The notes: generated from the sequence alone by a model not told the origin. 64,000 nt of DNA from Azonexus hydrophilus (GCF_001956855.1 NZ_MTHD01000001.1:682001-746000), one strand, 5' to 3'. Positions 23,099 through 31,542 are shown, numbered from the stretch's first letter. Made by a program: numbers and translations.

Positions 23099-23521
23099 TC
23101 AGGCAGCCGGGCGGACCGGCGGCATCATCTGGCATTCGCCTTCGATCACGGTCTTGCCGGCGACCGTGCACACGGTGTCGAGCACGACGCGATTCTTGGC
23201 CGTATTGACTTCACGGACGGTGACGGTGGCGGTGACGGTGTCACCCGGCTTGACCGGCGCCTTGAACTTCAGCGTCTGCGACAGGTAGATGGTGCCGGGT
23301 CCGGGCAGCTTGTTGGCCAGTGTTGCCGAGATGAAGCCGGCCGACAGCATGCCGTGCGCGATGCGCGTGCCGAACATCGTGCCCTTGCAGTATTCCTCGT
23401 CGAGGTGGGCCGGGTTGACGTCGGTCGAGATGCCGGCGAACAGGATGATGTCGGCTTCGGTGACGGTCTTGGACGTGCTGGCGGACATGCCGGGTTCGAG
23501 TTGGTCGATGTAGTAGGACAT
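23099..23521 (-). CDS. MaoC-family (R)-specific enoyl-CoA hydratase (PhaJ-like)
   Basis: This 140-residue hot-dog fold protein starts at ATG 23521 (MSYYIDQLEPG), which has AGGAG about 11 bases before it; a longer frame upstream is not conserved. The catalytic Asp/His pair is in DVNPAHLDEEY and GTRIAHGMLSAGFIS. Such enzymes supply (R)-3-hydroxyacyl-CoA from beta-oxidation to polyhydroxyalkanoate synthase, which agrees with the two phasin genes at 51.8-53.0 kb. It could also be a general MaoC dehydratase. Confidence 0.85.
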   Translation of the reverse strand: MSYYIDQLEPGMSASTSKTVTEADIILFAGISTDVNPAHLDEEYCKGTMFGTRIAHGMLSAGFISATLANKLPGPGTIYLSQTLKFKAPVKPGDTVTATVTVREVNTAKNRVVLDTVCTVAGKTVIEGECQMMPPVRPAA

Positions 23522-23574
23522 TGTTGCTGGGCTCCTGTTGTTGCTTGTTGATCTGGAAGCAGAACTGTAGCACG

Positions 23575-24774
23575 TCATTCTGACCGCAATGCTTCAACCG
23601 GATCGAGACCGGCGGCGCGCCGGGCGGGCAGCACGCCGGCGGCCAGGCCGATGGCGATGGCGACGCCTTCGGCGAGCAGCACGAAACTGATCGGCGTATG
23701 CACCGGCAGCGCCGGCACCAGCAGGTGGATCAGTTGCGCCAGGCCGAAACCGAGCAGCAGCCCGAGTGCGCCGCCGATTGCCGAGAGGGCGATGGCTTCG
23801 CCGAGGAACAGCCCGAGGATGGTGCGCCGGCGGGCGCCGAGGGCGACCAGCAGGCCGATTTCGCTGGTCCGTTCGGTGACGGCGATGGTCATGATGGTGA
23901 CGATGCCGACACCGCCGACCAGCAACGAGATGCCGCCGAGCGCGCCGACGGCCATGGTCAGCACGTTGAGGATGTTGGACAGCGTTTTCAGCATCTCTTC
24001 CTGGGTGACGATGGTGAAGTCCTCGCGCCCATGACGTTCGATCAGGTGGCGCCGGATCTGGCTGGCGACTGCTGCCGACGGTGCGCCTTCGGCAACGGCA
24101 ACGTTGATTTCGTCCACGCCTTCGCGGTTGAACAGTTCCTGGGCGCGGGCAGCGGGAATGAAGGCGGTATCGTCGAGGTCGATGCCGAGGAACTGGCCCT
24201 TGGCTTCCATGATGCCGATCACGCGGAACTGCAGGCCGCCGATGCGGATGCGCTGGCCGAGGGCGTTGTCCGGGCCGAACAGTTCGTCCTTCAGTTTGGC
24301 GCCGAGGACGACGAAGGCGCGGGCGCTGCCGGCATCGTCGTCGGGCAGGTACTGGCCGCTTCTTGCGGTCAACCGGAAAACCGTTGCCGAATCGGCGTTG
24401 ACCCCGGAAATCAATGTCCGCCGGGTACGGCCGTTGCCCTGGACTTCGGCATTGCCGCGAACGTTCGGGGTGACGGCGACGACATTCGGCAGCCGGCCGA
24501 GCGCCTGCGCATCCTCCAGCGTCAGCGGGCGGGCGCTCGATGGCAGGCCGGACGGCGCGCCGCCGGTCTTCGTCTTGCCCGGGGCGATGGTGACGACGTT
24601 GGTGCCGAATTGGGTGAATTCGCCCAGCACGTAGCGGTGTATGCCTTCGCCGATCGACGTGAGCAGGATCACCGAGGCAATGCCGACGGCGATGCCGAGC
24701 AGCGTCAGGAAGCTGCGCAGCCGCTGCGCGGTGACGGCGCGGGCGGCCAGGCGGATGGCGTCGCGGATGTCCAT
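23575..24774 (-). CDS. MacB/FtsX-type ABC transporter permease (second of two)
   Basis: This 399-residue protein has an N-terminal membrane segment (LTLLGIAVGIASVILLTSIG), a periplasmic MacB core domain (about residues 50-240) and three C-terminal segments (LGGISLLVGGVGIVTIMTIAV; ALGARRRTILGLFLGEA). No ATPase domain is fused. A paralogous permease precedes it by 2 bases, so the exporter may be a heterodimer. It contains a short USS-like repeat copy. Confidence 0.9.
   Translation of the reverse strand: MDIRDAIRLAARAVTAQRLRSFLTLLGIAVGIASVILLTSIGEGIHRYVLGEFTQFGTNVVTIAPGKTKTGGAPSGLPSSARPLTLEDAQALGRLPNVVAVTPNVRGNAEVQGNGRTRRTLISGVNADSATVFRLTARSGQYLPDDDAGSARAFVVLGAKLKDELFGPDNALGQRIRIGGLQFRVIGIMEAKGQFLGIDLDDTAFIPAARAQELFNREGVDEINVAVAEGAPSAAVASQIRRHLIERHGREDFTIVTQEEMLKTLSNILNVLTMAVGALGGISLLVGGVGIVTIMTIAVTERTSEIGLLVALGARRRTILGLFLGEAIALSAIGGALGLLLGFGLAQLIHLLVPALPVHTPISFVLLAEGVAIAIGLAAGVLPARRAAGLDPVEALRSE
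24361..24382 (+). repeat. USS-like repeat copy 6 (short)
   Basis: TCTTGCGGTCAACCGG is followed by one AAAA tract; it is antisense within the permease gene. Confidence 0.5.
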
Positions 24775-24776
24775 GC

Positions 24777-25985
24777 TCAGTGCTTCATCAGCGCCTGCAC
24801 CGGATCGAGCCGGGCGGCGCGCCGCGCCGGCAGGAAGCCGAACAGCAGGCCGGTGCCGATGGCGGTGGACAGGCCGGCGATCACCGCCCAGTCAGGCGGA
24901 TAGGCGGGAAAGACCGGGAAGGCCTGACGCAAGGCAAAGGCGCCAAGCTGGCCGAGCAGGTAGCCGAGCAGCGCACCGACCGCCGACAGCATCGCCGCTT
25001 CGGCCAGGAAAGCCAGGCGGATGGTCCGGGCCGGTGCGCCGAGGGCCTTGAGCAGTCCGATTTCGCCGGTGCGCTGGGTGACGGCGACGAGCATCACGTT
25101 CATCACCAGGATGCCGGCCACCGCCAGGCTGATCGCGGCAATGCCGGCGACGGCCAGCGTCAGCGCGCCGAGCAGCTTGTCGAAAGTGGCGAGCACGGCA
25201 TCCTGGGTGATTGCCGTCACATCTTCCTCGCCGCGATGGCGCTGGGTCAGGATCGCCAGCGTCTGGTCGCGTGCCTGCGGGATCGCGTCGCGGCTACGCG
25301 CTTCGACCAGCACGCGGAACAAGGTGTTGCTGTTGAACATCGACTGGGCCAGCGCCACCGGGACGATGACCAGTTCGTCGGTGTCCATGCCCAGCCCCTG
25401 GCCGGTTGATTTGAGGACGCCGACGATGCGCACGCGCCGGTCGCCGATACGTACCCGCTGGCCGACTGCCGGCGTGCTGCCGAACAGTTCGGCGCGAACA
25501 GTGGCGCCGATCACGGCGACCGCCGAGCCATTGTTCCAGTCCTCCTCGGGCAGGGCTTCACCTTGGGCCATGGCGAAGTCGCGGATGGCGAAATACTCGC
25601 GCGTGGTGCCGGCGACCATGACTTCGCGCAGCCGGCCGCCGAAGTTGATTTCCGACGTGCCGACGGCGAGCGGTGCGACGCGCTGCACGGCCGGCGCGCG
25701 GCGGAGGGCGCCGGCATCGTCGATGGTCAGGTCGCGCGGCGTGCTGGTGATCGCCGTCGCCGGATTGAAGCCGCCGGTGCCGGTACGCCCGGGCAGGACG
25801 ATGACCAGGTTGCTGCCCAGCGCCGAGAACTGGCCGACGACGTAGCGCCGGGCACCGTCGCCCAGTGCCGTCAGCAGCACCACGGCGGCGACGCCGATGG
25901 CCATCGCCAGCACCGACAGCGCCGTGCGTACCGGGTAGCCGGTGGCGGCATCGCGGGCAAAACGCAGGATGTCAGGCAGGCGCAT
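24777..25985 (-). CDS. MacB/FtsX-type ABC transporter permease (first of two)
   Basis: This 402-residue protein has the same plan as its downstream neighbour: N-terminal helix (TALSVLAMAIGVAAVVLLTAL), MacB-type periplasmic domain, and C-terminal helices with GEIGLLKALGAPARTIRLAF. Its start overlaps the end of the ATPase gene by 14 bases, implying coupled expression. The two permeases share layout but differ clearly in sequence, which suggests an old duplication. Confidence 0.9.
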   Translation of the reverse strand: MRLPDILRFARDAATGYPVRTALSVLAMAIGVAAVVLLTALGDGARRYVVGQFSALGSNLVIVLPGRTGTGGFNPATAITSTPRDLTIDDAGALRRAPAVQRVAPLAVGTSEINFGGRLREVMVAGTTREYFAIRDFAMAQGEALPEEDWNNGSAVAVIGATVRAELFGSTPAVGQRVRIGDRRVRIVGVLKSTGQGLGMDTDELVIVPVALAQSMFNSNTLFRVLVEARSRDAIPQARDQTLAILTQRHRGEEDVTAITQDAVLATFDKLLGALTLAVAGIAAISLAVAGILVMNVMLVAVTQRTGEIGLLKALGAPARTIRLAFLAEAAMLSAVGALLGYLLGQLGAFALRQAFPVFPAYPPDWAVIAGLSTAIGTGLLFGFLPARRAARLDPVQALMKH

Positions 25986-26664
25986 GCGCGGCGCTGTCGT
26001 GCTTGAGGCGCCCGTCTTCCATCACCAGCTGGCGGCGCGCGCGCTCGCCCATCTGCGGATCATGGGTCACGACCACCAGCGTGACGCCGCTGGCGTTCAG
26101 GGCTTCGAGCAGATTGACCACTTCCTCGCCGGTGTGGCGGTCGAGGTTGCCGGTCGGTTCGTCGGCGAGGATCAGCGCCGGTTGCATGATCGTCGCGCGG
26201 GCGATGGCGACGCGCTGGCGCTGGCCACCGGAGAGCTGGTCGGGCTTGTGGTCGGCGCGGTTGTCCAGGGCGAAATTCTTCAACGCCTCGGCCACCCGGC
26301 GGTCGCGCTCGCTGCGCGGGATGCCGGCCAGCATCATCGGCAGCGCGATGTTTTCGGCGGCAGTCAGGCGCGGCACCAGGTGAAAGCTCTGGAAGACGAA
26401 GCCGATACGCGTACTGCGCACCTGCGCCTGCTCATCGGCGCTCAGTGTCGTCACGTCGCGCTCTTCCAGCCGGTAGCTGCCGGCATCGGGGCGGTCGAGC
26501 AGGCCGAGCAGGTTGAGCAACGTCGATTTGCCCGAGCCGGATGGCCCCATCACTGCGACGTATTCACCGGCGGCGATGCTCAGGTTCAGGTCGGCCAGCG
26601 CATGCACGGTGGTGTCGCCCAGCAGGAAGCGACGTTCGATGCCGGACAGTTCGATCAGTGCCAT
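25972..26664 (-). CDS. ABC transporter ATPase (MacB/LolD type)
   Basis: This 230-residue ATPase has Walker A GPSGSGKSTLLNLLG, signature LSGGQRQRVAIARA, Walker B LILADEPTGNLD and the H-loop VVVTHDP. It energises the mechanotransmission-type exporter formed with the adjacent permeases and adaptor. Its ATG directly follows the adaptor stop codon (TGAATG). Confidence 0.95.
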   Translation of the reverse strand: MALIELSGIERRFLLGDTTVHALADLNLSIAAGEYVAVMGPSGSGKSTLLNLLGLLDRPDAGSYRLEERDVTTLSADEQAQVRSTRIGFVFQSFHLVPRLTAAENIALPMMLAGIPRSERDRRVAEALKNFALDNRADHKPDQLSGGQRQRVAIARATIMQPALILADEPTGNLDRHTGEEVVNLLEALNASGVTLVVVTHDPQMGERARRQLVMEDGRLKHDSAAHAPA

Positions 26665-27801
26665 TCAGCGGGCCGCTTGCTCTTCCACTGCGGCGGCACC
26701 GGCGACGACGCCGGTACGTTCGAGCGAGGTGACGATGCGTTCGCCGGCCTGCAGGCCTTCGCTGATCTCGGTGTACTCCCAGTTGGCGAGCCCGGCCTTG
26801 ATGCTGCGTTCGACCAGCTTGCCGTCTTCCAGCAGCAGCACCTTGCCGCCTTCGAGGATCGCTGCGGTCGGAATGCGCAGCACCTTTTCCCGCGTGGCCA
26901 GGACGATTTCGACATCGGCGCTGTAGCCGACCAGCAAACCGGCAGCGTCGGCGGGCTGGGCAAAGTCCACTTCGATGTCCACGGTGCGTGCCTGCTTTTC
27001 CACCGCCGAGACATAAGGGGCGACGCGCCGGACGGTGCCGGGCAGCGTCTTGCCGGGCAGCGCGTCGAGCGTGATGCGCACGGTCTGGCCGACGCTGATC
27101 TTCGGCGCATCGACCTCGTCCATCGGCGCCTTGACGTAGAGGCAGGAATCGTCGAACAGGTCGATGGCCGGCGGCGTCTGCACGCCCGGTGGCGAGGGCG
27201 TCGAATATTCGCCCAGTTCGCCGACGATCTTCGCCACCGTGCCGGCGAACGGCGCGTAGAGCGCGACTCGGCCCTGGTCGACGCGGGTCGATTTGAGTCG
27301 TGCTTCGGCCTGGGCGATGTCGGCCTGTGCGGTGGCGCAGGCGGCCCGGCGGACTTCGGCGTCGGTGCGGGCGGTTTCCTCGCGGCTGGGCGAGACGAAG
27401 CCGCGAACCCGCAGTTCGGCCTGCCTTTTTGCCTCTTTTTCGGCGTTGACCGCAGCAATGCACACTTCCTCGCTGCGCTTGGCGGCCAGCGTAACCTGAG
27501 CGGAAGCCAGTGCCGAACTGGCCTGCTGGTCGTCATTCCACAACTTGAGCAGCAACTGGCCCTTTTCAACCTTGTCGCCTTCCTTGACGCCCAGGTATTC
27601 GATGCGACCGCCAATGATCGTCGACAGCTTGGTACGCTGGCAGGCTTCGATGGTACCGGCGCGGGTGTTGGCCAGCGTCGCTTCGACGCTGCCGCTGCCG
27701 ACGGTCTCGACAAAGACGGCGACCGGTTTCGGGCGGCTGATCCAGAATGCCGCAGCGGCCAGGATGACGATGACGAGCAGGGCAATGACGATGCGACGCA
27801 T
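26665..27801 (-). CDS. HlyD/MacA-type periplasmic adaptor
   Basis: This 378-residue adaptor starts at ATG 27801 (MRRIVIALLVIVILAAAAFW), which gives a membrane anchor. It has a split biotinyl-lipoyl domain, a coiled-coil hairpin (about residues 80-170, rich in Ala/Glu/Arg) and a beta-barrel domain. It would link the inner-membrane permeases to an outer-membrane TolC-like channel, which is not in this window. It follows the 195-residue gene by 8 bases. A near-perfect USS-like copy encodes AVNAEKEAKRQAE in its hairpin. Confidence 0.9.
   Translation of the reverse strand: MRRIVIALLVIVILAAAAFWISRPKPVAVFVETVGSGSVEATLANTRAGTIEACQRTKLSTIIGGRIEYLGVKEGDKVEKGQLLLKLWNDDQQASSALASAQVTLAAKRSEEVCIAAVNAEKEAKRQAELRVRGFVSPSREETARTDAEVRRAACATAQADIAQAEARLKSTRVDQGRVALYAPFAGTVAKIVGELGEYSTPSPPGVQTPPAIDLFDDSCLYVKAPMDEVDAPKISVGQTVRITLDALPGKTLPGTVRRVAPYVSAVEKQARTVDIEVDFAQPADAAGLLVGYSADVEIVLATREKVLRIPTAAILEGGKVLLLEDGKLVERSIKAGLANWEYTEISEGLQAGERIVTSLERTGVVAGAAAVEEQAAR
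27424..27460 (-). repeat. USS-like repeat copy 7 (closest to consensus)
   Basis: Minus strand: TTGCTGCGGTCAACGCCG, then AAAAAGAGGCAAAAAGG, two A tracts 10 bases apart. It is inside the adaptor gene. Confidence 0.7.
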
Positions 27802-27809
27802 GCGGTTTC

Positions 27810-28397
27810 CTATCTGAAGCCGGGCAGCCAGCCGGATTGTTCGTGGCCCCACACCGGTTCGAGCGTGCCCTGGTAGAGCGCTTCGATCACCGGCGGTTCC
27901 TGCCAGGGTTCGTTCATGAAGGTCAGGCCGACTTCTTCGACAGTCTTGCCCGACCAGTAATAATCGGCCACTTCGTCCAGCGCCTCGAGCGACAGGCTGT
28001 GCGGCAGGCGCAGGTAATCAAGCCAGCTGGCATCGTGGAAGGAACACAGGTAAGCGCCCTTGGTCCGGGAGCACGAGAGATTCTTGCCGAAGACCCGATC
28101 CGGGTGCTTGTGGCGGAAGGTCATCGCATCGGTGCGGGTGGCGAACTGCAGCAGCGCATGCAGGCGGCTGGGGAAATGGTTATAGCGCCGTTGCCTGAAG
28201 TACTCGAGATGGTATTCGGCGAAATAGTTCTGGACCGACAGCAGCTGGTCGCCGGCGCTCGGTGCGCCGCCCTGCGGCGCCGCCAGCGTGGCGCCGAAGG
28301 GGCTGCCCTTGAGGATGTCCCAGCCCGGCAGGTCGGCGCCTGCGTCGAGCCAGCAGAACAGCTCCAGCGTTGCAGTGTCCTTGATCAGGTTGTCCAT
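27810..28397 (-). CDS. Uncharacterised 195-residue protein in the exporter operon
   Basis: I do not recognise a family. From ATG 28397 (MDNLIKDTATLELFCWLDAG) the product is soluble, acidic to neutral, with many aromatic residues (NYFAEYHLEYFRQRRYNHFP) and no signal peptide or membrane segment. It lies 8 bases before the adaptor gene, so it is co-transcribed with the exporter and may be its substrate-related enzyme or regulator. Upstream in-frame codons to 28640 are rich in Cys and His and look non-coding. Confidence 0.6.
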   Translation of the reverse strand: MDNLIKDTATLELFCWLDAGADLPGWDILKGSPFGATLAAPQGGAPSAGDQLLSVQNYFAEYHLEYFRQRRYNHFPSRLHALLQFATRTDAMTFRHKHPDRVFGKNLSCSRTKGAYLCSFHDASWLDYLRLPHSLSLEALDEVADYYWSGKTVEEVGLTFMNEPWQEPPVIEALYQGTLEPVWGHEQSGWLPGFR

Positions 28398-28739
28398 GAT
28401 CTCGTTGGCGTGGTGCGAATCCTGCCATTCTCCCTGATTGCCCGGGTTTGACCAAACGCTGTGTAGGGTAATTCGCTGGAGAAAATAACAGGCTGGCTTT
28501 TTTATTTCATGGTGGTAAGCTGAAGCTGTGTCGGGTGTGCAGCAAGCCCGACATGCAGTGGCAGTGAATGCTGCGTTGCAGGAGATTCTATGGCAGTTGT
28601 CAAAGGAAGTTTTTCTTGAGATTACCGTGTAGTACTCCACCTACGGCGTAAAGCCGATCACCCCGGCCTGGTGTGCCAGGGTTGCAGCAAACGAAGCCCA
28701 TGCCTCAACCGCATGGGCTTCACGTTTTCGGGAACGCAA
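28398..28739. other. Intergenic region between divergent 195-aa gene and RidA gene
   Basis: 342 bases with no convincing gene. It holds the upstream regions of two divergent genes, a 9-codon mini-ORF with a GGAG site (ATG at 28590) that I do not call, and a hairpin at 28693-28721. Confidence 0.5.
28693..28721 (+). promoter_or_regulatory. Strong hairpin just upstream of the RidA gene
   Basis: Perfect 11-base stem GAAGCCCATGC/GCATGGGCTTC with loop CTCAACC, then CACGTTTTC. It ends 18 bases before the ATG at 28740, so it may act as attenuator or translation control element, or as a terminator of an unseen upstream transcript. Confidence 0.5.
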
Positions 28740-29093
28740 ATGTCGATTCAACGTCACGGCACCACTCGCCGTTATTCCGACGCCGTGGTGCACAACGGCA
28801 CCGTCTATCTTGTCGAAGTTTCCGCACTGGCCGATGCCGGCGTTGCCGACCAGACGGCGGACATGCTGGCCAGCGTCGAGTGCCTGCTGGCGCAGGTTGG
28901 CAGTGACAAGCGCCAGTTGCTGATGGCCACCATCTACCTGGCCGACATGGCCGACTACGATGCCATGAACGCCGTCTGGGATGCCTGGGTGCCGGAAGGT
29001 TTTGCGCCGTCCCGTGCCTGCGTCCAGGCCAGGCTGGCGAAACCGGAATATCGCGTCGAAATCGCGTTGACCGCAGCAATCATTCAGGACTGA
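28740..29093 (+). CDS. RidA/YjgF-family protein
   Basis: This 117-residue trimeric-fold protein has the pattern YSDAVVHNGTVYLVEV, QLLMATIYLADMADYDAMN and a C-terminal APSRACVQARL block in which the arginine that binds carboxylates in RidA is present. RidA enzymes hydrolyse reactive enamines and imines; this divergent member could have another role. The start is chosen by family length. Its end encodes a degenerate repeat core (minus strand) and overlaps the convergent zinc-cluster gene by 10 bases. Confidence 0.85.
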   Translation: MSIQRHGTTRRYSDAVVHNGTVYLVEVSALADAGVADQTADMLASVECLLAQVGSDKRQLLMATIYLADMADYDAMNAVWDAWVPEGFAPSRACVQARLAKPEYRVEIALTAAIIQD

Positions 29094-29374
29094 ACTTCGG
29101 CGTTGCAGTCGCAGCCGCTGCCGGCAGAAATCCAGCGGGCGCAGAGCCAGCCGAGCAAGCTGTCGGAGCCGGGGGCCAGCAGCAGGCCGCAGTGGTAGCG
29201 CTGCGCGTCCGCCGACCAGGTCAGCGCCGGGCACGGGCCGCGTCGCTGCAGGAAGCGCAGCCGGCCGAGCGGACAGGTTTCGAGGGCACAGCAGACCCCA
29301 CAACCGTTGCAGGGCTGGCCTTCGGCGGGCTTGGCCGGCGCCTCGTGATGCAGTTCCAGGATGATTTCGCGCAT
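29084..29374 (-). CDS. YkgJ-type cysteine cluster protein
   Basis: This 96-residue protein carries CNGCGVCCALETCPLG and further cysteines at CPAL, YHCG and CDC, the pattern of the YkgJ putative zinc/iron-cluster family. Function unknown. It is convergent with the RidA gene. Confidence 0.75.
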   Translation of the reverse strand: MREIILELHHEAPAKPAEGQPCNGCGVCCALETCPLGRLRFLQRRGPCPALTWSADAQRYHCGLLLAPGSDSLLGWLCARWISAGSGCDCNAEVQS

Positions 29375-29502
29375 GGCTCATGATGCGGCATCGGCGGGAA
29401 TGCCGGCAAGTATCGTATATGCGTTGATCGGCAATGCGTTTTCAGGTGAAAGACTGTGCTATATATGCGGTTATTGTCAATTCGCCGAGACTTTGCCGGA
29501 TC

Positions 29503-30189
29503 ATGAACGAAAAAGATAAACCTGTCGTCTTCGGAACCGAAGACATCCTGATGAGCCTGTGCAATTCGGTGACCGATGTCCTGAATGTCGCCACGCAAAG
29601 CCAGATCCGCTATTCCGGGATGGTCCAGCGCATCACCAAGACCTGCCTGAAGCCGGATATCGGCTGTTTCGTACTGTTCGACGGCGGCTTTTCCGGCCTG
29701 GTCGTCATCAACTTTTCCGCCTCGGCGGCAATGGAACTCTACGAGACCTACCTGCTGAGCATGGGCATGGCCAAGGACGAACTGGCCACTTCGCATACGG
29801 CCGATGAGGTCAGCAATGTCATGGGCGAACTGATGAACCAGATCGTCGGCAACTTCACCAGCAAGGTCGGGCGCGAATTGCAGACGCACATCACGCAGAA
29901 CCAGCCGAAGATGCTGGTGCTCAACAAGCAGGTCATGCTCAGCGTCGATACCAACCTCGACAAGCCGGAAGCGCGCCGCGTCACTTTCTACACCAGCCGC
30001 AACAACATCTTCTATCTTGAGCTGGCGATCGATCGCACCGAGTTCATCAAGCTCTTCGATTTCGATGCCCAGGAAGTCACCGACCCGGACGAACTGATCG
30101 CCCAGGCCGCTTCCGCTGCGGCGAAGCCTGCTGTCGTCCAGTCATCGGCCAACGACCACGACGACCTGCTCAACTCGCTCGGGATGTAG
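29503..30189 (+). CDS. CheX/CheC-like protein (DUF3334-type)
   Basis: This 228-residue soluble protein has EVSNVMGELMNQIVGNFTSKVG, which matches the CheX/CheC helix with Glu and Asn spaced as in CheY-P phosphatases. The segments MVQRITKTCLKPDIGCFV and VTFYTSRNNIFYLELA look like the DUF3334 family known mostly from marine gammaproteobacteria (from memory). ATG 29503 gives that family's start. It stands alone, without chemotaxis genes next to it, so dephosphorylation of a response regulator is an inference. Confidence 0.7.
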   Translation: MNEKDKPVVFGTEDILMSLCNSVTDVLNVATQSQIRYSGMVQRITKTCLKPDIGCFVLFDGGFSGLVVINFSASAAMELYETYLLSMGMAKDELATSHTADEVSNVMGELMNQIVGNFTSKVGRELQTHITQNQPKMLVLNKQVMLSVDTNLDKPEARRVTFYTSRNNIFYLELAIDRTEFIKLFDFDAQEVTDPDELIAQAASAAAKPAVVQSSANDHDDLLNSLGM

Positions 30190-30198
30190 GCGCCGCCC

Positions 30199-31011
30199 TC
30201 AGGGGCGGGCGAGAAACAGTTCGGGATCGACCGGTGTGTCGTTGAGGATGACCGTCCAGTGCAGATGCGGGCCGGTTGACCGGCCGGTGGCGCCGACGGC
30301 GCCGATGCGCTCGCCCTGACGGACCTTCTGGCCGTTGCGCACAGCGATGCGCGACAGATGCATGTAGATGCTGATCAGCCCCTGGCCATGGTCGATGAAA
30401 ATGCTGTTGCCGTTGAAGAAATAATCGCCGGTGTCGATCACCGTGCCATCGGCTGGTGCCCGTACCGGGGCGCCGGTCGGTGCAGCGAAATCCAGGCCGT
30501 TATGCGGGTTGCGTGGCAGGCCGTTGAAGAAACGGCGCAGGCCGAAGCGTGACGACAGCCGGCCATCGGCCGGGCGGGCGAAAGTGGTGTCCGGGTTGGC
30601 GGTGGAAAAGCGGCGTTTCAGTTCGGCGGTATGTGCTTGTTCGCGTTCGATCCGGGCCATGTCTTCAGGCGACGGTTCGACCTTGCGTTTTTCCTTGATC
30701 GTCAGGCGCTGTTCCGGGTACTTTTTCGTGCCGACCGGGACGCTGATCGTTGTTGCGGTCGACGTGCCGGAAACACGAATTTCCAGTGGTACCGGCAGCG
30801 CATCGAGCGGAATGCCGAGCAGCGCAAACCAGCGGCCGCGCTCGCCAACGACAGCCAGCGGCTGCTTGTCCCAATATGCTTGCGGTTTCGCGCCGGCGGC
30901 CGGGCCGAGGTCGATGACGGCGACACCACCCGGCACCGGCGCATGTGCGGGCAGGGCGAAGGCCTGGGCTGCCAGCAGCAGGGCAGCGATCAGTACGCTC
31001 AGTTGTTTCAT
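30199..31011 (-). CDS. M23-family peptidase, secreted
   Basis: This 270-residue protein has a signal peptide (MKQLSVLIAALLLAAQAFAL), an N-terminal beta domain and a C-terminal LytM domain with HNGLDFAAPTGAPVRAPADG and GPHLHWTVIL. The zinc ligands are present, so it is probably an active endopeptidase. Start at 31011 overlaps the stop of the thioredoxin-like gene (ATGA), which fixes the start. Confidence 0.92.
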   Translation of the reverse strand: MKQLSVLIAALLLAAQAFALPAHAPVPGGVAVIDLGPAAGAKPQAYWDKQPLAVVGERGRWFALLGIPLDALPVPLEIRVSGTSTATTISVPVGTKKYPEQRLTIKEKRKVEPSPEDMARIEREQAHTAELKRRFSTANPDTTFARPADGRLSSRFGLRRFFNGLPRNPHNGLDFAAPTGAPVRAPADGTVIDTGDYFFNGNSIFIDHGQGLISIYMHLSRIAVRNGQKVRQGERIGAVGATGRSTGPHLHWTVILNDTPVDPELFLARP

Positions 31012-31538
31012 GTCCGCGCCGCCCACCACAGGCGCAGGCGCAGCCCGATTTCGCTGGTATAGCCGACCGAGACGAAGCGGATCTCACCGTCCGGGGCGAT
31101 GATGACGAAGCCCGGCACGCCGGGAATGCCGTACTGTTTCATGATGGCGCCGGGCGGGTCGGCCAGCGTCGGCCAGTGGTAGCCGCGCTCCTGCATCAGT
31201 TTGCCGACGTCGGCGGCCGGCCCGGACTGGATGGCGATGCTGGTGACCGGCCAGTCGGCGGCGATGTCGCTGACGCTGCCGGCAGTCGTTTTGCAGACCG
31301 GGCACCATTCGGCCCAGAAATAAAGCAGTACCGGCTGGCCGGGGTGGCTGGCGCGCCAGGTGGCCAGGTCTAATTGGCTGCCATCGAGGCGTTGACCGGA
31401 GAATTCCGGGGCCGGACCGCGCGTCGTATCGCGCAACTGCCACATCTGGAAAGCGATGAAGACGGCGATGAAAATGCTGATTTCGACGGCCCAGCGGCGC
31501 CAGCGCGGTGGCTTGGGAACTGCGGTGTTTTCGCTCAT
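31008..31538 (-). CDS. Membrane-anchored thioredoxin-like protein (TlpA/ScsD type)
   Basis: The protein has 176 residues from ATG 31538 (MSENTAVPKPPRWRRW). One N-terminal membrane helix (ISIFIAVFIAFQMW) is followed by a periplasmic thioredoxin fold with active site WAEWCPVCKTT and cis-proline GIPGVPGFVI. It is likely a disulfide reductase or isomerase, kept reduced by a DsbD-like protein elsewhere. It is coupled to the M23 gene by a 4-base overlap. Confidence 0.9.
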   Translation of the reverse strand: MSENTAVPKPPRWRRWAVEISIFIAVFIAFQMWQLRDTTRGPAPEFSGQRLDGSQLDLATWRASHPGQPVLLYFWAEWCPVCKTTAGSVSDIAADWPVTSIAIQSGPAADVGKLMQERGYHWPTLADPPGAIMKQYGIPGVPGFVIIAPDGEIRFVSVGYTSEIGLRLRLWWAART

Positions 31539-31542
31539 CGGC

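Noticed and set aside
28590..28619. 9-codon ORF with GGAG site upstream of the exporter and RidA genes
   Set aside because: Too short, no amino-acid bias suggesting a leader peptide, and no coupled gene in the same direction nearby.
28641..29381. Minus-strand open frame opposite the RidA gene
   Set aside because: It covers RidA in antisense and lacks recognisable motifs; only the YkgJ-type gene at 29084-29374 (another frame) is supported.
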